A DNA stretch of 36,390 nucleotides from positions 1 to 36,390 of the forward strand of contig NZ_LGDE01000439.1 of NCBI RefSeq assembly GCF_001279725.1, written 5' to 3'. The stretch's first letter is position 1; every line of letters starts with the position of its first letter. Positions 30,387 to 36,390 of this stretch are shown piece by piece. The position numbers and the translations under genes are program-made. Below the pieces are notes generated by a model. The model had not been told where the DNA came from. It made no database searches and was given only the letters and a program-made list of their open reading frames with translations. This DNA comes from Streptomyces sp. WM4235. Lineage in GTDB: Bacteria > Actinomycetota > Actinomycetes > Streptomycetales > Streptomycetaceae.

Positions 30387-30743
30387 TCACGCAGTGAGCC
30401 CTGGACCGCCCGGACGCGTGCGCCGGCGCCTGTCCTGGTCGCTCTTGATCACGTGACAGGCCTTGCAGAGCACTTGGACGTTGGCTGCATCCCACTTCGA
30501 GCCCTGCTCGGACAGAGGGACGATGTGATCAACCTCAAGATCACGTTCAGCACCGCACCATCGACACTGAGGCTCTGCCTCAAGCCTCTGAGCCCTGAAC
30601 ACGCGCCACTTGCGCGTGCTGCCTGAGCCCCAAGCCTTGGACTTGCCTGCCCATGCCTTGCGTTGGTGTGCCTCGCACCTACCTTGCGTGGTGAGCTCCT
30701 GGCACTCCGGATCCCCACACCTCGTGGGGGGTGACGTCGGCAT
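30387..30743 (-). CDS. HNH endonuclease (packaging-associated)
   Basis: 118 residues. Two zinc-knuckle pairs, CRWC (60-63) and CKAC (93-96), flank the HNH core: VDHIVPL with H73, N88 in the middle and H97 after the second knuckle. An N-terminal Cys cluster (RCGDPECQ, GRCEAH) may bind another metal ion. HNH proteins encoded beside terminases (HK97 gp74 type) cut DNA together with the terminase at cos. The ATG at 30743 has a G-rich GGAGG site. The location next to the candidate cos site supports this role. Confidence 0.9.
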   Translation of the reverse strand: MPTSPPTRCGDPECQELTTQGRCEAHQRKAWAGKSKAWGSGSTRKWRVFRAQRLEAEPQCRWCGAERDLEVDHIVPLSEQGSKWDAANVQVLCKACHVIKSDQDRRRRTRPGGPGLTA

Positions 30744-30798
30744 GCCCTCCCCCCCCTCTCCCCTGCATGCCCCCTGGGCATCCCTGGGGGGGGGTAGG

Positions 30799-31092
30799 TC
30801 AGTACACCCGGAGGGACCCTGCCGGCTGGGTGGGCACCTCTGCCCCTGCCTGGAAGCTGATCCACACCCAGTACGTGCCCTGGGGTAGCTCTACATGGCC
30901 TGGTCCGAGCAGTACGCGCGCGTACCCTGCCTCCCATTCGCCCTCACGCCAGTCCCCGTCGTCCGGGTTGGCCTCGGTGGGCATGAAGGCGAGCTGGGGA
31001 GGCTCTGCGAGGTCGACTGGGTCGCCTGTGATGGCTGCTGTGGCTGTCACTGCGATGCGGAGGTACTCGCATGACGTCTGGGCTATCTCGAT
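30799..31092 (-). CDS. Small fibre-module protein without a canonical start codon (about 97 aa)
   Basis: The frame is open far upstream as a shadow of the fibre gene, but protein-like sequence begins at AIEIAQTSCEYLRIAVTATA and ends PAGSLRVY. I remember similar small phage proteins starting close to this point. No ATG, GTG or TTG lies there: after GGGAGGTGAG the codons are CAG GCC ATC GAG. I set the start at ATC 31092 provisionally. A GTG 13 codons inside is the first standard start. The strand pattern YARVLLGPGHVELPQGTYWV suggests a small beta-sandwich. Coding status likely, start uncertain. Confidence 0.55.
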   Translation of the reverse strand: MEIAQTSCEYLRIAVTATAAITGDPVDLAEPPQLAFMPTEANPDDGDWREGEWEAGYARVLLGPGHVELPQGTYWVWISFQAGAEVPTQPAGSLRVY

Positions 31093-32507
31093 GGCCTGCT
31101 CACCTCCCAGCGTCGCGGCATCAGGCCGGCGTGCCAGCGGGCGAAGGGTTCGCCTACGGTCACATCGACGTTGACGCCTCTCTGGACAGTCGCCCCGACG
31201 AGCTCCAGGGCCTGTTCGGCCTCTGTCGCGCGACCCAAGGAGGCCTTCTTGATGACTCCGAGGGTCCGCGCGGTCTCCTGCGTGCCCGCGGGCACGAGAA
31301 CGGCCGTCGTGGAGCCCTTGAGGGCCTGCGCGGCCTCCGTGGATGCCGCGGAGGTCGTCTCGCGGGCCTTCCGACCTGCGAATGGCCCTGCCCCATCGGC
31401 CTCTTCGGCCCTGCTGAGCGTAGCGCCGCCTGGAGTGGCGAACATGAGCGCCTGGTCGGTCTCCAGGGCCGCCCCGAGGGCCGCGGAGGCCCTTCCGGTG
31501 ACCGGTTGGGCCGTCTCGACGCTCCCAGAGGCTCCGACGGCCGTCGCCTTCGCTCGGGCGAGCCCTTGCGCGGTCTCCGCGGTGCCGGCGTAGCCCAACG
31601 AGCCCGTTTTGGAGGCCCCGAAGGGCCGCGCGGCGTCGATCTCCTGGCCCGTAGCCGCAGCGACTCGCTTGGAGGCTGCCAAGGCCTGCGCGGAGTCGCT
31701 TTCCGACCCTGCGGTGAGGCTGCGGAGCTTCGCGCCGGTAAGCGGTCGCCCCGAGTCGGCCTCTGCGCCCGTTCCGAGGGTCGTGCGCTTCCCTGGGGCG
31801 AGCCCTTGGGCTGCGTCGGCCTCCGCACCGCCAGTGAGGGCCGTGACGGTCGGTCCGGGCTTCACGGACAGCGTCCAGGCGGAGCCCAAAGCGCTCTGAT
31901 CGGCAGTCCAGACGCGGGATCCGATGGTCCCGGAGACCGTTGTGTCGGAGTCGCCCCAGGCGCCCGAACAGGACCCGGAGCCGGAGGTGGTGAAGGCCTG
32001 CGCCTGCCTGGTCTGGCCCGCAGGGGCCGTCCAGGAGGACGTCTGCGGTGTTGCTGCTCCGCGCGAGTCCCAGACGATGCTGACCTCGCGGACCGTACTG
32101 GCCGGCGAGGCGGAGGGCGTCGTCTTCGTGGTCGCGGACAACGACGTGTTCGTGGTGGCCGCCACCGGTGCGCTCTGGTCGACGCCGCGGACGGAACCGA
32201 GCAGCAGAACCTGCCTGATCGCCCCCGTATTCGGGGTGACCGTGATGGTGGCCCCGAGGTCGCCGGACGCGGCGATCCTCCACCAGACCTGGCTCATGTG
32301 CCCGGACTGCATGGCCGTACCGAGGCTGGTCCAGCCGGCCGCTCCGCCTGAGATGGCGAAGGTACGGCTGCCGGAGGGCATGACGCACGCGACGAGCAGT
32401 AGGTCGCCGACGATGACCGATCCGTCGTTCGGGACGGTGACCGCGGCACTGTTGCTGCTGGAGAGGGTGACCTGGGAGGCGAGGTGAACGAGTCGTCCGA
32501 TGGCCAT
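31083..32507 (-). CDS. Repeat-containing fibre or decoration protein (474 aa)
   Basis: Starts at the ATG at 32507 with GAGGAGGG upstream. Residues 1-220 form a beta-rich domain (VGDLLLVACVMPSGSRTFAI, SQVWWRIAASGDLGATITV), like the globular head of phage fibre or surface proteins. Residues 226-447 are about eleven degenerate 20-residue repeats, with E-x-D/E-x-AQ-x-L and a K or R about 5-6 residues on, then L-G. The last 27 residues include GEPFARWHAGLMPRRWEV. I recall similar repeats in other actinophage virion proteins. It probably makes a shaft or extended surface structure; its position upstream of HNH and terminase is unusual. Confidence 0.7.
   Translation of the reverse strand: MAIGRLVHLASQVTLSSSNSAAVTVPNDGSVIVGDLLLVACVMPSGSRTFAISGGAAGWTSLGTAMQSGHMSQVWWRIAASGDLGATITVTPNTGAIRQVLLLGSVRGVDQSAPVAATTNTSLSATTKTTPSASPASTVREVSIVWDSRGAATPQTSSWTAPAGQTRQAQAFTTSGSGSCSGAWGDSDTTVSGTIGSRVWTADQSALGSAWTLSVKPGPTVTALTGGAEADAAQGLAPGKRTTLGTGAEADSGRPLTGAKLRSLTAGSESDSAQALAASKRVAAATGQEIDAARPFGASKTGSLGYAGTAETAQGLARAKATAVGASGSVETAQPVTGRASAALGAALETDQALMFATPGGATLSRAEEADGAGPFAGRKARETTSAASTEAAQALKGSTTAVLVPAGTQETARTLGVIKKASLGRATEAEQALELVGATVQRGVNVDVTVGEPFARWHAGLMPRRWEVSRPSR
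31167..31832 (-). repeat. Eleven 60-bp (20-residue) tandem repeats
   Basis: Encoded units include GAEADSGRPLTGAKLRSLTA, GSESDSAQALAASKRVAAAT, GQEIDAARPFGASKTGSLGY and AGTQETARTLGVIKKASLGR. Nine inner units are exactly 20 residues; the first and last are 21. Strong drift between units but exact spacing indicates selection on length and register. Confidence 0.85.
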
Positions 32508-32524
32508 CAGGCCCTCCTCGCCGG

Positions 32525-32971
32525 TCAGGCGCTGGAGCTGGCCCGAACGAAGTCGCTGATCGTCAGGGTGAAGTCGTTGCCGTCTGGCGTCCAGGTCACG
32601 TCGTGCTTGGTGAGCGGGATCAGGTCGGCGTCGGTGCCGCCGGTGGTGTCGGGGTCGTAGCAGATGACCACGGCGCCGATGGCGTTGCCGGTGGGTGCGG
32701 TCCAGGTGACGTCCGCTGCGTCGATGTCGACTCGGTCGTTGGTGTCGTTCACGGTGACGGTGACCGACGCCAGCGTCTTCCTGCCCACGGTGGTCTGCTC
32801 GTTGGACGCGCCAGCCAGGAGGTCGGACAGGTTGTCGTAGTCCCGCATGGTCGAGTCGCCGACAAGTCCGGTCGACTCCAACGCGACCATGATCAGCGCG
32901 TCGTTGGTGGCGGGGAGGGATGCGTAGTGAGCGACCCGTCCGAGGGCCACGTTGAAGACGATGTTGGCCAC
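32525..32971 (-). CDS. Fibre-module / decoration-type protein (148 aa)
   Basis: Starts at GTG 32971 with AGGAGG eight bases before it. Sequence begins MANIVFNVALGRVAHYASLP and contains LASVTVTVNDTNDRVDIDAA, a Gly/Thr-rich CYDPDTTGGTDADLIP and a final FTLTISDFVRASSSA. Beta-sandwich-like and acidic. Small proteins of this kind occur in Streptomyces phage tail-fibre clusters; exact role unknown. Confidence 0.65.
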   Translation of the reverse strand: MANIVFNVALGRVAHYASLPATNDALIMVALESTGLVGDSTMRDYDNLSDLLAGASNEQTTVGRKTLASVTVTVNDTNDRVDIDAADVTWTAPTGNAIGAVVICYDPDTTGGTDADLIPLTKHDVTWTPDGNDFTLTISDFVRASSSA

Positions 32972-33008
32972 GGCGGGGCCTCCTGATCGGGAAGCCCCGC
33001 AGTGGAGG

Positions 33009-33383
33009 CTATTCGGGGCGGGTGACGGCCTCGTTGACGAGGGTCGCGAAGATCCTGGCCTGCGGCTCTTTGTTGGCGGCGACGGGCTGGACGAGGACTT
33101 CGCCGTTGGCGCCTTCGATGGTGATGAAGAGCTTCGTCATGTCCTTCTTCAGGAACAGCGCGAAGATCCCGGTAAGCGCAACTCGGGTGGCGGTGATGCG
33201 GGCCTTGGCCTCTTCGCCGCGTTCCAGCGTGACCTTCGCGCCCTCGACGGGGACGTCGGTCTGATTCGGCGACCTGAACTTCCCGCCGAACATGGTGACT
33301 CCGGCTGCCGCTGCGGCGCCTCGGATCTTGCTGTTCCGGGCTGCTGCGGCCTTCTCTTCTGGCGTCTTCTTGCTGCCGAACAT
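33009..33383 (-). CDS. Small PH-like protein (124 aa)
   Basis: Starts at the ATG at 33383 with AAGGGA upstream. A charged N-terminal helix (GSKKTPEEKAAAARNSKI) is followed by about seven strands and a last helix: TDVPVEGAKVTLERGEEAKA, ITATRVALTGIFALFLKKD, KLFITIEGANGEVLVQPV. The pattern resembles bacterial PH-like domains. It is one of few genes here not obviously virion-related, lying between spike and fibre genes. Function unknown. Confidence 0.6.
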   Translation of the reverse strand: MFGSKKTPEEKAAAARNSKIRGAAAAAGVTMFGGKFRSPNQTDVPVEGAKVTLERGEEAKARITATRVALTGIFALFLKKDMTKLFITIEGANGEVLVQPVAANKEPQARIFATLVNEAVTRPE

Positions 33384-33450
33384 GGGACGTCCCTTGGTCG
33401 CGGTTCTGGACGCCCCATGCTGCTGGAAGGCCGAATGCCTGTCACCGGTT

Positions 33451-34581
33451 CTACGTGATTCCGTCCCGGTCGTCCCGGTGGCTGATGCGGATGGAGGACG
33501 CGTAGGCGCCCTGCAGATCGAGGAACGCGGCCTTCGTCCGCCTGCTGGCGACGGTCCGCGCGCATTGGTCGTAGACGATGGCCTGCCGGGATGGCGGGTC
33601 GGTCTGCGTGACCCTGTGCCGGCCGGTGAGCTGGCAGCCCTGGTAGCGGACGCCGCCGGGGTTGAAGTACCGGTGCGGGGCGTAGCTGTCGGCCGCGGAC
33701 TGCGGCTGGTAAGCCCAGGCGTCATCCAAGCAGCTCAGGAAGGTGATCTGCCCCTTCCAAGCGCTTTCGATGACCAAGTTCATCGGCTTACGCGGCTCGA
33801 AGCGGACGCCCTCGACGAGCAGGGACTGGACGCTGTCCGCGTGCGGTGTTGGCGGTGCCGGGAAGTTGAAGAACCTGCTCGGGCCGCCGTCGGGCCGGAC
33901 GCCCTTGATGATCCAGGAGCCGCCGGAGACAACGATGCTGCCGCCGCGGTCGAACCTGAGAGCGTCGCCGTACTCGAATTCGACCTTGCAGTCCCGCAGG
34001 GAGAAGTTGAGGAACTGGTCCTGCTGCTTGATGGTCGGCGTCATGCCGGACCACAGCCAGGCGACGTCGTAGGACCCGTTGATGTGGCAGTGGTCGAAGT
34101 ACCACTCGCTGTTGCAGTTCGACTTGTCGGGCGGCCCGTCGAGCCCGATGCCGTACCGCCACGTCCCGCGCCACTCGCAGTTGGTGAAGCCCCAGTCCTG
34201 CGCGCCGCCGGTCGAGCTGCTGTACAGGAAGCTGGCCTTCGGGTTCGTCGACCGGAACGAGCAGTCGTAGAAGCGGACGCCCATCGCGGTGTCGGGGTTC
34301 GTGAAGAGCGGCTCGGCTCCGGTCATGACGATCTCGGAGGTCCGCTTCCCGGCGCCACGGACGGTAATGCCCTGGGTGCGGCTGGCCGCTGCGAACGAAA
34401 TGGCGCCGCTGACCGTGTACTGCCCGGACAGTTCGATGATGACGGGAGTCTGCAGGCGGTCGCCGCCGGGGTCGCGCCGGGACCGCTTGGCGATCTCCGC
34501 GAACAGGCGTCGGAACGCCTCGGTGCTGTCCGCGGCGCCCACGGTCGCCCCGTAGTCCTCGGGCCGGAGGATCGTTGTCAC
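33451..34581 (-). CDS. Tail spike / beta-helix protein (pectate-lyase-like)
   Basis: 376 residues from GTG 34581 with GGAGGAG upstream. The N-terminus RPEDYGATVGAADSTEAFRR is the classic start of right-handed beta-helix spike proteins (pectate lyase 3 superfamily). After that come regular coils with aligned short strands, N and aromatic residues (MGVRFYDCSFRSTNPKASFL, DWGFTNCEWRGTWRYGIGL, WYFDHCHINGSYDVAWLW). Such proteins bind or degrade cell-surface polysaccharides. Catalytic residues cannot be assigned by eye. It opens the fibre module and follows a MerR-like regulator gene. Confidence 0.8.
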   Translation of the reverse strand: MTTILRPEDYGATVGAADSTEAFRRLFAEIAKRSRRDPGGDRLQTPVIIELSGQYTVSGAISFAAASRTQGITVRGAGKRTSEIVMTGAEPLFTNPDTAMGVRFYDCSFRSTNPKASFLYSSSTGGAQDWGFTNCEWRGTWRYGIGLDGPPDKSNCNSEWYFDHCHINGSYDVAWLWSGMTPTIKQQDQFLNFSLRDCKVEFEYGDALRFDRGGSIVVSGGSWIIKGVRPDGGPSRFFNFPAPPTPHADSVQSLLVEGVRFEPRKPMNLVIESAWKGQITFLSCLDDAWAYQPQSAADSYAPHRYFNPGGVRYQGCQLTGRHRVTQTDPPSRQAIVYDQCARTVASRRTKAAFLDLQGAYASSIRISHRDDRDGIT

Positions 34582-34589
34582 GGCTCCTC

Positions 34590-34820
34590 CTATGCTGCTT
34601 GGCGGTTGAGGATGCGCTTGGCTCGCTCACGGACGGCGAATTCGACGTCGGCGATCTGCTGCTGCCTGTAGATGCGGCGCCCGTGTTCGTCGCGGCGGGG
34701 GTCGGTGAGGAGGCCTCGCCGCTCCCAGCTGTAGATGGTGTCGACTCGCCGGCCGGTGAACGCGGCGGCTTCACGGACGGTCATCCAGATCACGCCTTCG
34801 ACTTCGCGTCCGAGAGTCAC
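34590..34820 (-). CDS. MerR-like helix-turn-helix protein (76 aa)
   Basis: I start at GTG 34820 (VTLGREVEGVIW), with a G-rich GGGGGTGAG site; an ATG at 34784 (MTVREAAAFTGRRVDTIYSW) is a good alternative and begins exactly at the domain. The helix-turn-helix and wing read REAAAFTGRRVDTIYSWERR, GLLTDPRRDEHGRRIYRQQQ, like MerR and excisionase-type domains. It sits just after a terminator and eight bases before the spike start. Candidates: late-gene activator or excision factor; not decidable here. Confidence 0.7.
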   Translation of the reverse strand: MTLGREVEGVIWMTVREAAAFTGRRVDTIYSWERRGLLTDPRRDEHGRRIYRQQQIADVEFAVRERAKRILNRQAA

Positions 34821-34844
34821 GGGCTCACCCCCTGGAACGCGAAA

Positions 34845-34864
34845 ACCCCGCTCGGTGGCGGGGT
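34845..34864 (-). terminator. Intrinsic terminator upstream of the MerR-like gene
   Basis: On the leftward strand ACCCCGC pairs with GCGGGGT (7 bp, 6-base loop) and TTT follows directly. It would stop transcripts from the genes at 34.9-36.4 kb before the MerR-like and fibre genes, hinting at separate or anti-terminated late transcription. Confidence 0.7.
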
Positions 34865-34943
34865 CGTTTGGGCGCACTGATGGTGCTGTTGCTGATTGTG
34901 CATAGAAAGATCGCCCTTGTCCAGCACGGGAAGGCCGGGGGGC

Positions 34944-35288
34944 TTACTGCAGGCCGATCCGTTCGCCATCCCAGATCAGGGTCTGCCCTGGTTGTACGAC
35001 AAGGTCGGGGTGCCCTGGCTGGCTGATGCGGAGCCCCATGCCGCCAAGGAGGCTGTCGGGCTGCCAGGTTCCGCCGTGGCGGGCAAGCCAGGAGTTCAGG
35101 TCTCCCGGTGAGTCGGCGAGTCGGAACTGGTGGGCGTTCGCATCCGGGTCCTGCCGGTTGGCGGCAAGTTCCAGTGCCCGCTGGCGATCACGTTCGGCTG
35201 CCTTGTTGGGCTGCGGGCATTGAATGGCGATCCAGGCGAACGCGACTGCGGGAACTCCCGCTGCGGCAGCGATGATCACGTTGTTCAT
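34944..35288 (-). CDS. Membrane-anchored small protein (114 aa)
   Basis: Starts at the ATG at 35288 with GGAGG four bases upstream. An N-terminal hydrophobic helix (NNVIIAAAAGVPAVAFAWIA) serves as signal anchor. An Arg/Glu helix follows, then a domain with PGDLNSWLARHGGTWQPDSL and LVVQPGQTLIWDGERIGL. Family not recognised. Leftward transcription ends at the terminator beyond it. Confidence 0.65.
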   Translation of the reverse strand: MNNVIIAAAAGVPAVAFAWIAIQCPQPNKAAERDRQRALELAANRQDPDANAHQFRLADSPGDLNSWLARHGGTWQPDSLLGGMGLRISQPGHPDLVVQPGQTLIWDGERIGLQ

Positions 35289-35354
35289 GATGCCTCCTGG
35301 TGGCTTCGGCCAGTTTGCGCCTCCGCGGCGGTCCACGTCGACCAGACTGGCCCG

Positions 35355-35555
35355 GTGACGTATCGCTTCGGTGTGCTGGCGGATTCGGCGGAGTCCTGCG
35401 CGGAGGGTCTGGCTGTGCTGGCCCGCCTGGCCGAGTTGGGGGTGGCGGTCGAGGTGTCGCAGCCGCCGGCGCAGGTGGGCGGGGCGCGGTGGATCGCTCG
35501 GGTGGTGCCCACGACGCAGGCCCCCGCGGATGGCGAGGGCCTGGTCGAGCGGTAG
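35355..35555 (+). CDS. Small rightward protein (66 aa)
   Basis: The only rightward gene in this part of the prophage. GTG start at 35355 (VTYRFGVLADSAESCAEGLA) without a strong ribosome site. The alternating strand-helix-strand pattern (ELGVAVEVSQPPAQVGGARW, IARVVPTTQAP) is protein-like. Its stop lies one base from the stop of the convergent leftward gene, a tight fit that supports coding. Function unknown. Confidence 0.5.
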   Translation: MTYRFGVLADSAESCAEGLAVLARLAELGVAVEVSQPPAQVGGARWIARVVPTTQAPADGEGLVER

Positions 35556-35556
35556 G

Positions 35557-35760
35557 TCAGTTCAGCTTTGTGGCTTTGGCGGAGACGATCCGTCCGCCCT
35601 TCATGTCGGGCCGCTGGGTGACGATCAGGTCCATCACGCCTTCCACGACGACCGCTTCGGTGACCTTCTTGCCGTAGGGGGAGGCGACGTCGATGCGGTC
35701 TTTGTATTCGGCGTACTGGCCTCGGTGTTCGATGCGGACGTTCGCAAACCAGGTGCTCAT
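35557..35760 (-). CDS. Small beta-rich hypothetical protein (67 aa)
   Basis: Starts at the ATG at 35760 with AAAGG about nine bases upstream. It reads STWFANVRIEHRGQYAEYKD, then VTEAVVVEGVMDLIVTQRPD, and ends in IVSAKATKLN. Probably one beta-sheet. It lies in a cluster of small genes (34.9-36.4 kb) of unknown role. Confidence 0.6.
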   Translation of the reverse strand: MSTWFANVRIEHRGQYAEYKDRIDVASPYGKKVTEAVVVEGVMDLIVTQRPDMKGGRIVSAKATKLN

Positions 35761-35865
35761 GATGTGTGGCCTTTCGTCAGCGGGTAATGGGTCAAGGCTG
35801 TCGGTGATGGTGTTCCGGGTCGTCACTCTCAGCACGGGAGGGCTGTGGCGTGGGTCACCCACCGG

Positions 35866-36012
35866 CTAGTCCTCGCAGTCGCAGTAGTCGTCGAGCTGCT
35901 GGCAGTCCGGGCAGCGCGGGCAGTCGCAGCCGCACGCGCAGTCGGCGTGCTCGGGTCCGGCGCTGCGGCAGTAGCAGTCGTTCTCGCCGCAGGGCTGGTT
36001 GTCGTCGTTCAT
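35866..36012 (-). CDS. Very cysteine-rich small protein (48 aa)
   Basis: A short frame starting at the ATG at 36012 with AGGAG six bases upstream and ending TAG at 35866. It encodes MNDDNQPCGENDCYCRSAG and a second half with DCACGCDCPRCPDCQQ and YCDCED. Eleven of 48 residues are cysteine, mostly in C-x-C and C-x-x-C pairs with many aspartates and no membrane segment. That composition fits tight binding of zinc or other thiophilic metal ions, as in metallothioneins or metal clusters. It lies ten bases from the stop of the next leftward gene. Homology unknown to me. Confidence 0.65.
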   Translation of the reverse strand: MNDDNQPCGENDCYCRSAGPEHADCACGCDCPRCPDCQQLDDYCDCED

Positions 36013-36021
36013 GTGGCTCTC

Positions 36022-36390
36022 CTACTGCTTGTTGATCGTCTTGGCGAACAGGCCGCGGGTCTGGGTGCTGACAGTGTGGTGCTGCTGACTGACAGGCCCG
36101 CTGTAGTAGTTGTGTTGCTCGACGGGCGCCACCTCCTTGGCGCGGGCCAGGAGTCGGGCCACGGCCAGGATGGGCACGGCGATGACGGCGGGTGCCGCGC
36201 AGACCATGGCAATGACGGTGGGGTTGGCGTAGTCGGATGCGACGAGCAGCCCGATGGCGATGAGTCCGGGGGGCACTGTGGCGGCTCCGGCGGCCAGCAT
36301 GACCGCGCTGGCGTCCGTGGCGCGCTGGCTCATCGGGGGGCGGCCGGGCTGGGCGACGGGCGGGGTGGGGCCGACTGTGGGGATCGGGGT
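36022..36390 (-). CDS. Two-helix membrane protein, N-terminus outside window
   Basis: The frame is open through the right edge. From the internal ATG at 36333 it reads SQRATDASAVMLAAGAATVP, but the 19 codons before it are also open and proline-rich (PIPTVGPTPPVAQPGRPP) and no ribosome site precedes that ATG, so the gene probably begins beyond 36390. Two hydrophobic segments (GLIAIGLLVAS and VIAMVCAAPAVIAVPILAVA) are followed by HNYYSGPVSQQHHTVSTQTR and a basic end. I have seen proteins like this in Streptomyces mobile elements, function unknown. Confidence 0.6.
   Translation of the reverse strand, partial: TPIPTVGPTPPVAQPGRPPMSQRATDASAVMLAAGAATVPPGLIAIGLLVASDYANPTVIAMVCAAPAVIAVPILAVARLLARAKEVAPVEQHNYYSGPVSQQHHTVSTQTRGLFAKTINKQ

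Larger units (their letters stand above)
3165..36390. mobile_element. Siphovirus-type prophage, left end present, right end outside window
   Basis: A complete set of virion genes (terminases, portal, protease, capsid, connectors, tail tube, chaperones, tape measure, tail tip, fibres) plus endolysin, holin and a tyrosine integrase lies in one block adjoining a truncated host gene. Structural genes all run leftward. No replication, recombination or clear lysogeny-maintenance module beyond small HTH proteins is seen, so the element must continue past 36390. The left boundary is inferred from the truncated frame ending at 3164 and is uncertain by tens of bases. Apart from one split tail gene (12076-13166), all essential structural genes look intact, so the prophage could be functional. 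Confidence 0.9.

Noticed and set aside
1..36390. CRISPR arrays, rRNA, tRNA, insertion sequences
   Set aside because: No regularly spaced direct repeats of 24-40 bases with unique spacers, no rRNA or tRNA consensus arms, and no transposase motif was seen.

Overview
The window is very GC-rich actinobacterial DNA, with near-saturated G/C at third codon positions and many GTG/TTG starts. It looks like a Streptomyces-type chromosome carrying one integrated siphovirus-type prophage. Calls come from reading translations and motifs only; no database was searched.

Host part (1 to about 3.16 kb): the 5' end of a pyridoxal-phosphate decarboxylase gene runs off the left edge. Next is pepN (aminopeptidase N), then a 25-codon 3' remnant of another leftward gene whose 5' part is absent. 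That truncation is the best candidate for the left host/prophage junction.

Prophage left arm (3.2 to 8.1 kb): a non-coding stretch with three phased AGCACTCT repeats, a small XRE-type regulator, two small rightward ORFs, a DUF3307-like membrane protein, and a leftward operon of small genes plus a tyrosine integrase. A divergent control region at 7.41-7.63 kb separates the integrase operon from a rightward DNA-binding protein gene. It carries two copies of a 15-bp operator laid over a promoter.

Structural part (8.1 to 36.4 kb) is almost entirely leftward. Read in the direction of transcription, from high to low coordinates, it starts with small accessory proteins (including a 48-aa, 11-cysteine protein), a MerR-like regulator, a beta-helix tail spike, a PH-like protein and two or three fibre/decoration-type proteins, one with eleven 20-residue repeats. 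Then come an HNH endonuclease, a candidate cos region, small and large terminase, portal fused to a MuF domain, P-loop kinase fused to the prohead protease, HK97-type major capsid and neck/connector proteins. The tail genes follow: major tail protein with an Ig-like domain, the tail assembly chaperone pair joined by a -1 frameshift, tape measure with a transglycosylase domain, and minor tail proteins. Last are the amidase endolysin, holin and further small membrane proteins. Start-stop overlaps (ATGA, GTGA, TGATG, TAGATG) tie most of these genes into long late transcripts. The early/replication genes and the right attachment site are not in the window and probably lie beyond 36390.

The least expected signal is a tail gene at 12076-13166. 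It is split into two frames exactly at a canonical -1 slippery heptamer (G GGA AAA), and slipping restores one 363-residue DUF5047-type protein. It is either a second programmed frameshift in the tail operon or a one-base lesion or read error at that spot.
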